NCBI GenBank assembly: GCA_020052975.1
Contig: JAGVOC010000097.1
Coordinates: forward strand, 1-5,528
From: Desulfobacterales bacterium
GTDB lineage: Bacteria; Desulfobacterota; Desulfobacteria; Desulfobacterales; RPRI01
DNA: 5,528 bases
Reading direction: 5' to 3'
Both the position numbers and the translations under genes were made by a program. The notes under the pieces were generated by a model, which made no database searches, had not been told where the DNA came from, and worked only from the letters and a program-made list of their open reading frames with translations. Positions 1 to 5,471 of this stretch are shown here, piece by piece; the first letter of the stretch is position 1, and every line of letters begins with the position of its first letter.

Positions 1-222
1 CATCCCGTTTTCAGGATTAAATTTTAAGTTTTTGAGTTGTCCTTTAAATATTATGGAATTGATCCTGGCCGATTCATCTTTTAAGGTAAAATATAAGTGA
101 CCTGAAAGGGGAGCGCTTATATTCGAGATCTCACCATAGATCCATATAAAAGGATATTTATCTTCTATGAGTCTCTTTAGTTCGGATGTCAGCTCTGTTA
201 CAGAATAGATTTTTGTTTCCAT
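1..222 (-). CDS. xseA: Exodeoxyribonuclease VII large subunit, N-terminal part (truncated by window edge)
   Basis: The large catalytic subunit of exonuclease VII, with XseB, degrades single-stranded DNA to oligonucleotides in the cytoplasm. The frame runs from the ATG at 222-220 without a stop to base 1, giving 74 residues out of roughly 400-450 for the family. It begins METKIYSVTELTSELKRLIE, followed by WIYGEISNISAPLSGHLYFT (about residues 28-47) and LKDESARINSIIFKG. This is the typical XseA N-terminal OB-fold, with the family signature GEISN...SGH.YFTLKD...F. The nuclease domain lies outside the window. An in-frame TAA at 243-241 and no other start codon between it and the ATG fix the start. 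No Shine-Dalgarno is visible upstream. The gene lies on the same strand as the small gene at 411-713, but a 188-bp gap with its own promoter candidate separates them. xseB is often next, but that cannot be seen here. The family call is firm from the motifs. Confidence 0.93.
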   Translation of the reverse strand, partial: METKIYSVTELTSELKRLIEDKYPFIWIYGEISNISAPLSGHLYFTLKDESARINSIIFKGQLKNLKFNPENGM

Positions 223-239
223 TATATGATCAAAGACAT

Positions 240-248
240 ATTATAACA
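240..248 (-). promoter_or_regulatory. Candidate extended -10 promoter for xseA
   Basis: Read on the minus strand, 248 to 240 is TGTTATAAT, a perfect TATAAT with the TGn extension of an extended -10 element. No good TTGACA-like -35 lies at the usual distance. The nearest is TATACA with a 15-bp spacer, but extended -10 promoters can do without one. A start about 7 nt downstream would give a leader of only about 10-12 nt before the xseA ATG. The match is seen in the sequence; its activity is inferred. Confidence 0.45.
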
Positions 249-295
249 TCATGATAGTATTGTATATAGATTGTTATTTACACGAAAGATATCAG

Positions 296-360
296 TGTAC
301 CCGGTCACGCCGCCAAGTCAATCCGTGGGAATCCGAAGAAGCGCATCAAAACCGCCCCTG
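296..360. other. GC-rich intergenic island, possible mobile-element remnant
   Basis: This stretch lies in the 188-bp gap between xseA and the small gene at 411-713. By direct count, 37 of the 60 bases 301-360 are G or C (62%), whereas the flanks are strongly AT-rich. It contains a short direct repeat AATCCG at 320-325 and 330-335. It has no start codon with a ribosome site and no convincing coding frame; the short open stretches in several frames resemble nothing I recognise. The base composition suggests material of different origin, perhaps the eroded end of an insertion element or a dispersed intergenic repeat. Which one cannot be settled from a single copy. Confidence 0.35.
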
Positions 361-361
361 A

Positions 362-389
362 ACATAACGTCTGATAATGAATATTATGT
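362..389. repeat. Small inverted repeat ACATAA...TTATGT
   Basis: Perfect 6-bp arms, ACATAA at 362-367 and TTATGT at 384-389, enclose a 16-nt loop just downstream of the gene at 411-713 and beside the GC-rich island. It is weak and AT-rich, with no T-tract following on the minus strand, so it is not a good intrinsic terminator. It could be a protein-binding palindrome or the edge of the neighbouring repeat. Confidence 0.3.
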
Positions 390-410
390 AAACTAAATGG
401 TGCGTGTAAT

Positions 411-713
411 TTATTCGGCTCCTGAAAGCGCGACGCTCCCCTTTTTGTCATTTTTGTTAATGTTTATAAAATCTCGAACTGCCGGCACTATATAAATATT
501 ATCATAATCAAGATTGCTCAAATATTCAGCTATTAATTCATTTTTTTTATGAGTTGAAAGATCCTTATCTACAATAAAATTATTTTTACCTTTAATTATG
601 CAGAAACCACTTCTGACCTTTATTCCTGTTTTTCGAAAACTTTGTTCACTGATTGTAACATTTAATTTTTCGGATAGATTTTTGAGCTCAACGAATATTT
701 GTTCAGGCCTCAT
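411..713 (-). CDS. Small conserved-looking protein of unknown function (100 residues)
   Basis: This is a 100-residue soluble protein with no signal peptide, membrane helix or known catalytic motif. The N-terminal half starts with an amphipathic helix (MRPEQIFVELKNLSEKLNVT), followed by a central segment RSGFCIIKGKNNFIVDK (residues 34-50) that looks like paired beta strands. A helical region comes next, then IYIVPAVRDFI (73-83) and a charged, probably disordered tail (84-100). From memory, short proteins with the pattern SGxCxxxGxxxxIxDK...VPAVRxFL occur in Desulfobacterota-like genomes without a characterised role. This is recollection, not a search result. An AAGAG ribosome site (725-721) lies 7 nt before the ATG. 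The gene diverges from the BI-1 gene over 65 bp, and xseA lies downstream on the same strand. Coherent codons, the ribosome site and lack of a competing frame support it as real. No function is assigned. Confidence 0.8.
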   Translation of the reverse strand: MRPEQIFVELKNLSEKLNVTISEQSFRKTGIKVRSGFCIIKGKNNFIVDKDLSTHKKNELIAEYLSNLDYDNIYIVPAVRDFININKNDKKGSVALSGAE

Positions 714-723
714 AAAAATTCTC

Positions 724-751
724 TTGAAAAATAGTTAAATTGATTTATAAT
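724..751 (+). promoter_or_regulatory. Sigma70-type promoter of the BI-1 family gene
   Basis: TTGAAA at 724-729 and TATAAT at 746-751 are separated by 16 bp, a near-consensus housekeeping promoter. Transcription would start near 757-759, giving a leader of about 20 nt that contains AGGAGG at 768-773, 5 nt before the ATG at 779. The promoter fills the 65-bp gap to the divergent small gene. Its -35 hexamer overlaps that gene's ribosome site (725-721) on the other strand, so expression of the two genes may interfere. Confidence 0.7.
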
Positions 752-778
752 ATATTAAATACTTAAAAGGAGGTTTGT

Positions 779-1480
779 ATGCAATCATATCCAATTAATA
801 GTACAAAAGTCCAGTCAATTACCAATGAATTTATTCGCAGTGTTTACAACTGGATGGGCATCGGTCTGGCATTAACAGGTTTAATTGCTTATTATGTTTC
901 AACTGATGTTTCAATCCAGAATTTAATATTTGGGAATAAACTTGTATTTTTTGGTTTAATTATCGGTGAATTAGCTCTTGTCTTCTTTATCAGTGCAAGA
1001 ATCGGGAAAATTGCTGCTTCAACCGCTACATCTCTTTTCATACTTTTTGCAGCTTTAAACGGCGCCACATTATCATCAATATTTCTTGTATATACGAGCT
1101 CATCTATCACTACAACTTTCTTCATATGTTCTGCAACTTTTATCTCCTGCAGCATTTATGGAATGACGACAAAACGCGATCTTACTTCAGTTGGCGGTTT
1201 TATGACCATGGGGTTAATAGGAATCATAATCGCTTCCGTCGTAAACATTTTTATTCGAAGCTCTGCAATGGATATGATAATCAGTTACATTGGCGTGATT
1301 GTTTTTGTCGGTTTAACGGCATATGACACGCAGAAATTGAAACATATGGCAATCGCTCAACCTGAAGGTCTTGATTCAGGCGTAATAAGAAAAGGCACAA
1401 TTTTAGGTGCTCTTACTTTATATCTGGATTTTATCAATCTTTTCTTAATGTTACTCAGAATATTAGGAAACAGAAAATAG
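779..1480 (+). CDS. Bax inhibitor-1 (BI-1/YbhL/YccA) family integral membrane protein
   Basis: This 233-residue protein has about seven hydrophobic helices, roughly at 23-41, 54-72, 79-105, 108-128, 139-159, 163-185 and 208-229. That matches the topology and length of the bacterial BI-1 family (YbhL is about 234 residues). Family signatures are YGMTTKRDL (127-135), FVGLTAYDTQK (176-186) and GALTLYLDFINLFLMLLRIL (210-229). Asp183 in AYDTQ and Asp217 in LYLDF probably correspond to the di-aspartyl pair that gates the pH-sensitive Ca2+ leak described for Bacillus subtilis YetJ; this is inferred from motif position and needs an alignment. Bacterial relatives also include YccA, which modulates the FtsH protease, so ion leak and protease interaction are both possible roles. 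The ATG has a perfect AGGAGG 5 nt upstream and a strong promoter. The gene is monocistronic, ending at a strong terminator. No anomaly is visible. Confidence 0.93.
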   Translation: MQSYPINSTKVQSITNEFIRSVYNWMGIGLALTGLIAYYVSTDVSIQNLIFGNKLVFFGLIIGELALVFFISARIGKIAASTATSLFILFAALNGATLSSIFLVYTSSSITTTFFICSATFISCSIYGMTTKRDLTSVGGFMTMGLIGIIIASVVNIFIRSSAMDMIISYIGVIVFVGLTAYDTQKLKHMAIAQPEGLDSGVIRKGTILGALTLYLDFINLFLMLLRILGNRK

Positions 1481-1490
1481 TTTATTTACA

Positions 1491-1537
1491 AAATAAGAGC
1501 TACTAACCGTTGTTATTCGTTAGTAGCTCTTATTTTT
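1491..1537. terminator. Bidirectional intrinsic terminator between the BI-1 gene and glmM
   Basis: The arms AAATAAGAGCTACTAAC (1491-1507) and GTTAGTAGCTCTTATTT (1519-1535) are perfectly complementary over 17 bp around an 11-nt loop. On the plus strand the stem ends in TTTTT (1533-1537). On the minus strand it ends in TTTTG, from the A-run at 1490-1493. It can therefore stop transcription of the BI-1 gene (ending at 1480) and of glmM (ending at 1602), which converge here. Confidence 0.9.
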
Positions 1538-1601
1538 ATTAGCAATCCCGTAGATTGACACCGAGATCGCTCAAAATGGCCAATTCCGGATGGAAACTAT
1601 T

Positions 1602-2960
1602 TTAAGCTTCCATGCCTATAGTTTCCCTTACTTTATCTGCTATGTGTTGACAAAGCCTTTTTGTTTCTTCCTTATCAGGTCCTTCAACCATAACTCTGCA
1701 AATTGATTGAGTCCCTGAATATCGTACAAGCACCCTCCCCTTTTTACCTAAAATATTATTTGCATATCGTATTGAATCAACAATATCTTTAACACTTTCA
1801 ATGTCAGGTTTAATTTTTACGTTAACATTTATCAGTACTTGAGGGAACACATTCATAATTTTACCAAGTTCGGAAAGTGGCTTTGATTCTTCTTTCATAA
1901 ATTCAATTAACTTTATGGCTGTCAGTATTCCATCTCCGGTTGTCTGATAATTTGAGAAAATGATATGTCCGGAATCTTCCCCGCCAAGTATAGCGCCTGT
2001 TTTTATCATTTCCTCCATTACATACCGGTCACCAACCTGAGACATGGTGTGATTTATTCCTTTTTCCTTAAATAATGAGACCAATCCCATATTGCTCATG
2101 ACGGTGCTTACAACATGGTTATTTGTTAATAACCCCTTTTTTTTCAATGCAACAGCACTTATTGCAAGGATCTTATCGCCGGTTAATATTTTGCCATATT
2201 CGTCCACTGCTATAAGTCTGTCTCCATCTCCATCAAATGCAATTCCCATGTCAGCTTTATTTTCCAATACTTTATTTATTAGAGATTCGGTATGTTCAGA
2301 ACCGCAGTTTTCATTGATATTCTTTCCATTCGGTGAATTATATAAAATATCAATATCTGCTCCAAGATCAGATAATAATTCAGGAGCGATTTTATACGTT
2401 GCGCCGTTTGAACAATCCATTACTATCTTTAATCCATTTAAGGTAAATCCTTTAGGGAGCGAGCTTTTTAAAAAATCAGAGTACCTTTTCGCAGAATCAT
2501 TTAAAACTGAGACGTTGCCGATACTATTCCCCGGCTTACTTTGTAATGGCATACTGTTATTTAACACCAGATCTTCTATTTCATCTTCTGCTTCGTCTGT
2601 AAGTTTATAACCATTTTTATCGAACAATTTTATTCCGTTATCAAAAAAAGGGTTGTGCGAAGCGGATACTACTATTCCGGCACTTGCCTTTAATGTCCTG
2701 GACAAAAAAGCTATCCCCGGAGTCGGCAAAATACCTGCAAGCAATACATTAGCACCTGTGGAACAAATACCTGATGTTAAAGCATATTCAAGCATATTAC
2801 CGGACAGGCGTGTATCTTTTCCTATAATAAACACCGGGTCTGATGCTTCTTCCTTAAATCTATAAGCAACAGATCTTCCGATTTTGACTGCCATTTCAGG
2901 TGTCATCGGATACTTATTTGCGACACCCCTGATTCCGTCTGTTCCAAACAACTTGCCCAT
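1602..2960 (-). CDS. glmM: Phosphoglucosamine mutase
   Basis: GlmM interconverts glucosamine-6-phosphate and glucosamine-1-phosphate, the step before GlmU makes UDP-GlcNAc for peptidoglycan and lipopolysaccharide; it acts in the cytoplasm. From the start MGKLFGTDGIRG (ATG at 2960-2958) the protein is 452 residues, the usual family length. All four active-site elements of the alpha-D-phosphohexomutases are present. SASHNP has the phosphoserine at Ser101 (Ser102 in E. coli). The Mg2+ loop DGDGDR is at 243-248 and the sugar-binding loop GGEDSGHI at 326-333. The phosphate-binding loop RYSGTQ, at 413-418, is a variant of RPSGTE. An in-frame ATG at 3026 would add 22 residues, but these are read largely from a palindromic repeat and precede the conserved MGKLFGTDG start; GAGGA at 2975-2971 supports the shorter form. 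The gene is alone on its strand here, without the frequent upstream partners cdaA/ybbR or folP, and ends at the shared terminator. Confidence 0.97.
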   Translation of the reverse strand: MGKLFGTDGIRGVANKYPMTPEMAVKIGRSVAYRFKEEASDPVFIIGKDTRLSGNMLEYALTSGICSTGANVLLAGILPTPGIAFLSRTLKASAGIVVSASHNPFFDNGIKLFDKNGYKLTDEAEDEIEDLVLNNSMPLQSKPGNSIGNVSVLNDSAKRYSDFLKSSLPKGFTLNGLKIVMDCSNGATYKIAPELLSDLGADIDILYNSPNGKNINENCGSEHTESLINKVLENKADMGIAFDGDGDRLIAVDEYGKILTGDKILAISAVALKKKGLLTNNHVVSTVMSNMGLVSLFKEKGINHTMSQVGDRYVMEEMIKTGAILGGEDSGHIIFSNYQTTGDGILTAIKLIEFMKEESKPLSELGKIMNVFPQVLINVNVKIKPDIESVKDIVDSIRYANNILGKKGRVLVRYSGTQSICRVMVEGPDKEETKRLCQHIADKVRETIGMEA

Positions 2961-2970
2961 TAAGAATAAA

Positions 2971-2975
2971 TCCTC
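2971..2975 (-). promoter_or_regulatory. Ribosome binding site that decides the glmM start
   Basis: On the minus strand GAGGA (2975-2971) lies 10 nt before the ATG at 2960. The spacing is slightly long but workable. Together with the conserved MGKLFGTDGIRG opening it favours this start over the in-frame ATG at 3026. Confidence 0.65.
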
Positions 2976-2994
2976 ATGTAAGTTTGACCGCTTC

Positions 2995-3086
2995 GTAAAA
3001 AGTTCGGATTTTCTCTTTTTCGTCATTCCCGCGGAAGTCCGCCGCGACGGATTTTCACAGGAGTGACGGGATTTTAGACTTTTTAC
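2995..3086. repeat. Degenerate palindromic (MITE/REP-like) intergenic repeat
   Basis: This imperfect palindrome is about 92 bp long. The outer arms GTAAAAAGT (2995-3003) and ACTTTTTAC (3078-3086) match perfectly. The inner arms CGTCATTCC (3021-3029) and GGAGTGACG (3060-3068) pair over 9 positions with one G-T wobble. The core has a further short hairpin, TCCG (3038-3041) with CGGA (3048-3051). Nested inverted repeats with a GC-rich core in AT-rich flanks are typical of small non-autonomous elements or REP-type repeats. CGTCATTCC-containing palindromes are, from memory, common between genes in Desulfobacterota-type genomes. The element sits upstream of glmM and supplies codons for 12 of the 22 residues of the rejected GlmM extension. 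No transposase or clear target duplication is seen. Confidence 0.65.
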
Positions 3087-3124
3087 AGGTTAATCAAGTT
3101 TCCGGAAAAAAACAATCTATATGC

Positions 3125-3171
3125 TTGCAAATAAAATAATAACATATATATTTTTATAATAAACTTATAAT
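3125..3171 (+). promoter_or_regulatory. AT-rich promoter zone for the CNNM-type gene pair
   Basis: Several sigma70-like elements lie here. TTGCAA (3125-3130) with TATATT (3147-3152) at a 16-bp spacing is the best two-box candidate. Exact TATAAT hexamers also occur at 3155-3160 and 3166-3171 but lack good -35 partners. Any of these would place the start 25-50 nt before the TTG at 3205. The same AT-rich DNA may also serve glmM on the other strand. A promoter is expected because the pair heads its own transcription unit; the exact boxes are uncertain. Confidence 0.4.
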
Positions 3172-3192
3172 CTTCTTTCAATAATCTTCTAT

Positions 3193-3198
3193 GAGGAA
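3193..3198 (+). promoter_or_regulatory. Ribosome binding site that decides a TTG start
   Basis: GAGGAA at 3193-3198 lies 6 nt before TTG at 3205-3207, an ideal spacing. The ATG at 3191 is in another frame and stops after seven codons. The correct frame contains no ATG or GTG between its upstream stop (3160-3162) and this TTG, so TTG is the best start. Confidence 0.65.
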
Positions 3199-3204
3199 TC
3201 TTCT

Positions 3205-4209
3205 TTGCTGCTGAATATATCCATAATCCTGCTTCTTCTCATATTTTCAGGATTTTTTTCCGGTTCCGAAACCGCCCTCTTTTCTTTATCTTCAATCCAG
3301 CGTGAGCGGATTAAAAGAACCGGCAATAAAAAAGCATTATTAATCAATAAACTGTTGTCGAAACCCAGAAAACTTATTGTAACCATTCTTATCGGAAACG
3401 ATATGGTCAATATCGCGGCTTCAGTTATTACAACGTCTCTCTTTGTGTCATTCAATAAGGATTATGGAGAATGGATTGCGATTGCGGTAATGATGCCTGT
3501 AACACTGATTTTTGCCGAAGTCATACCAAAAACACTGGCCATTACCTACAATGAAAGGATTGCTCCGTTTGTCAGCAAGCCCCTGTATTTTTTTTCGCAA
3601 TTAATTTTTCCATTAAGATTTATATTGTATAACATCTCTGTAATGCTTTCAAAGATTGCAGGATTTGAAAAACGTCATATTTCAACGGCCATAATGGAAG
3701 ATGAATTCAGGGCTCTTGTTGATCAAAGCCATGATAGCGGAGAGATTAACAGGGCTGAACGGGATCTTATACATAATGTCTTTGAATTCAGTGATACCCA
3801 CGTTTTTGAAATTATGACGCCTTTAAATGAGATATTCTCCCTGTCCGAAGATATGACCATTGAAAGAGCCGTAAAATCAGTGCAACAGAGCCGGTTTTTA
3901 AGAATACCCGTATACAGAAACCGTTTCGACAGCATAGTCGGAATTCTTTATACAAAAGATCTCTTAAAAATCAACACTGCTAAATCCGGTGGGGATGGAA
4001 ATACGATTCAGAAAATTTACCGAAAACCCTTTTTTGTCGATGAAAACATCAAAACAGATGATCTGTTTCATATCTTAAAGAAAAAACGGATACATATCGC
4101 CATTTGTATAAACAAACAGGGTAAAGTTACGGGTCTATTAACAATGGACGATCTTCTCGGTGAGCTGTTCGGAGAAATTCATGACGAATATGACAGGGAA
4201 TTAAAGTGA
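3205..4209 (+). CDS. CNNM/CorC-type membrane protein (DUF21 plus CBS pair), lacking the CorC_HlyC domain
   Basis: This 334-residue member of the CNNM (HlyC/CorC, TlyC) family includes CorB and MpfA proteins tied to Mg2+ export or magnesium homeostasis; haemolysin labels are historical. The N-terminal DUF21 membrane domain has hydrophobic segments near 2-25, 55-82, 88-107 and 126-150. Its motifs are SGSETALFSLS (19-29), GNDMVNIAAS (64-73) and FAEVIPKT (103-110). A CBS pair follows at about 200-258 and 268-326, with IMTPLNEI (203-210), RIPVYRNRFDSIVGILYTKD (233-252) and VTGLLTMDDLLGELFGEIHD (308-327). The usual DEYGG of the second CBS is replaced by NKQGK (303-307). The protein stops right after CBS2, so the C-terminal CorC_HlyC domain of most relatives (about 410-430 residues) is absent. 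A TTG start is chosen, with GAGGAA 6 nt upstream. The stop overlaps the next gene's GTG start (GTGA, 4206-4209), implying translational coupling. Confidence 0.92.
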   Translation: MLLNISIILLLLIFSGFFSGSETALFSLSSIQRERIKRTGNKKALLINKLLSKPRKLIVTILIGNDMVNIAASVITTSLFVSFNKDYGEWIAIAVMMPVTLIFAEVIPKTLAITYNERIAPFVSKPLYFFSQLIFPLRFILYNISVMLSKIAGFEKRHISTAIMEDEFRALVDQSHDSGEINRAERDLIHNVFEFSDTHVFEIMTPLNEIFSLSEDMTIERAVKSVQQSRFLRIPVYRNRFDSIVGILYTKDLLKINTAKSGGDGNTIQKIYRKPFFVDENIKTDDLFHILKKKRIHIAICINKQGKVTGLLTMDDLLGELFGEIHDEYDRELK

Positions 4210-5453
4210 ATAACTTTCTTTATATTTTTGCGATAACCTTATGCATTATATTTCAAGGATTCTTTTCAGGATCCGAGATGGTTATCCTCTCTGCAAACAG
4301 GATAAAACTGAGGCAGGCTGCAAAGCGGGGGCATAAGGGAGCCGCCCGTTTCTTAAAACTGATCGAAAAACCCGATTGGTCACTTGCAACAACAAGTACC
4401 GGCACGAATATGTTTGTAATCATTGCGTCCGTATTTGCTGCGGCCTGGCTGGATGGGGTATTCCGGAATAACAGCGAGCTATTTACAATTCTTATTATAA
4501 CTCCGGTTCTGCTGATTTTTGGGGAGATTCTGCCCAGAACTATTTTTCAGCAGAAAGCGGATGAGATAGCTCTTAAAATCTCATCACTTTTTGTTTATGC
4601 CTCCGGAATTATTTTGCCGGTAACATATCTTGTCTTCTGGACCAGCAGGGTATTTTACAAACTGATCGGGAAAGAGATTCTCAAACGGAATTTCTATATT
4701 TCAAAGAAAGAGCTGGAGCTTGCCCTTTCCATAGATGGAGAGGGAAGCGATCTTGAAACAGGAGAAAAAAAACTTATACGAAGGGTTTTCCAGCTTTTTG
4801 CATCGAATGTTTCGGATGTTATGGTTCCTCTCGTTGATGTAACCGCAATATCATACAAAGCAACCGTCGGAAAGGCGATCGAAGTGATTAACAGCACAGA
4901 TTATTCACGGCTGCCCGTATATAAAGGCAGAATCGACAACCTGGTTGGAATCATCCATCCTTTTGATCTGATTCATATGACAGATGAAAATGCCCCTATT
5001 GTCCAATTTATCCGTGAAGTCCCGTTTGTTCCGGAATCAAAGAAAGCCCATGACCTGCTGGTATTGCTTCAGAAAACAAGAAATTCAATTGCAATAGCTC
5101 TCGATGAGTACGGCGGCACAGTCGGAATCATAACTATCGAAGATATCCTTGAGGAAGTCGTCGGTGAGATCAATGATGAGTACGACGATGATACAAAGCA
5201 GTTCGTCAGGCTTGGGGAAAATAAGTTTCTTGTAAAAGCCAGGATGGAAATAGAGCATGCAAATGAAATAATGAATTTAAGGATTCCAAAGGAGGATTAT
5301 GAAACCATAGGCGGTTTCCTGCTCAAACAGATGGGTAAAATCCCAAGAAAAGGCGAGTCGGTATTGTTTGATAATATAAGATTTACTATCCGGTCATCAG
5401 GCAAAAAATCAATTCATACGATCATTGTGGAAATACCGGGACAAGACTATTAA
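4206..5453 (+). CDS. CNNM/CorC-type membrane protein (DUF21, CBS pair and CorC_HlyC domain)
   Basis: This full-length 415-residue paralogue of the preceding gene is probably also involved in divalent cation (Mg2+ or Co2+) transport or homeostasis at the cytoplasmic membrane. The DUF21 domain spans about 1-165, with SGSEM (21-25), GTNMFVIIAS (66-75) and FGEILPRT (105-112). The CBS pair lies at about 203-262 and 266-325, with VMVPLVDV (205-212), YSRLPVYKGRIDNLVGIIHP (233-252) and the canonical DEYGGTVGIITIEDILEEVV (300-319) followed by GEINDEYDDD. The CorC_HlyC domain covers about 335-411. It starts at GTG (4206), overlapping the TGA of the upstream gene by 4 nt, with AGGGA at 4195-4199 and a 6-nt gap. 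The two proteins share domain order and motif positions but have clearly diverged, so this is not a recent duplication. They may work as a heteromer, since CNNM/CorB proteins dimerise through the DUF21 and CBS domains. Confidence 0.94.
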   Translation: MNNFLYIFAITLCIIFQGFFSGSEMVILSANRIKLRQAAKRGHKGAARFLKLIEKPDWSLATTSTGTNMFVIIASVFAAAWLDGVFRNNSELFTILIITPVLLIFGEILPRTIFQQKADEIALKISSLFVYASGIILPVTYLVFWTSRVFYKLIGKEILKRNFYISKKELELALSIDGEGSDLETGEKKLIRRVFQLFASNVSDVMVPLVDVTAISYKATVGKAIEVINSTDYSRLPVYKGRIDNLVGIIHPFDLIHMTDENAPIVQFIREVPFVPESKKAHDLLVLLQKTRNSIAIALDEYGGTVGIITIEDILEEVVGEINDEYDDDTKQFVRLGENKFLVKARMEIEHANEIMNLRIPKEDYETIGGFLLKQMGKIPRKGESVLFDNIRFTIRSSGKKSIHTIIVEIPGQDY

Positions 5454-5471
5454 TGAGACCTCTTCTGAGCG

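Noticed and set aside
296..360. GC-rich island as a small protein gene
   Set aside because: Neither strand has a start codon with a ribosome site leading a frame of useful length, and no recognisable protein motif appears.
362..389. Inverted repeat as a terminator for the gene at 411-713
   Set aside because: The stem is only 6 bp and AT-rich, the loop is 16 nt, and no T-run follows on the minus strand.
892..1155. Minus-strand open frame of 87 codons inside the BI-1 gene
   Set aside because: It is antisense to a clearly recognisable membrane protein gene and has no family resemblance or ribosome site of note.
2092..2610. Plus-strand open frame of 172 codons inside glmM
   Set aside because: It is antisense to glmM, where all active-site motifs are read on the minus strand; its serine/phenylalanine-rich translation is typical of a shadow frame.
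2961..3026. In-frame ATG giving a 22-residue N-terminal extension of GlmM
   Set aside because: The extension is largely read from a palindromic repeat, precedes the conserved MGKLFGTDGIRG start, and a ribosome site lies before the shorter start.
3191..3214. ATG at 3191 as start of the first CNNM-type gene
   Set aside because: It is in a different frame and reaches a TGA after seven codons; it overlaps the GAGGAA ribosome site of the TTG start.
3205..5453. The CNNM-type pair as haemolysins
   Set aside because: The TlyC/haemolysin name is historical; the DUF21-CBS-CorC_HlyC architecture points to divalent cation transport or homeostasis.
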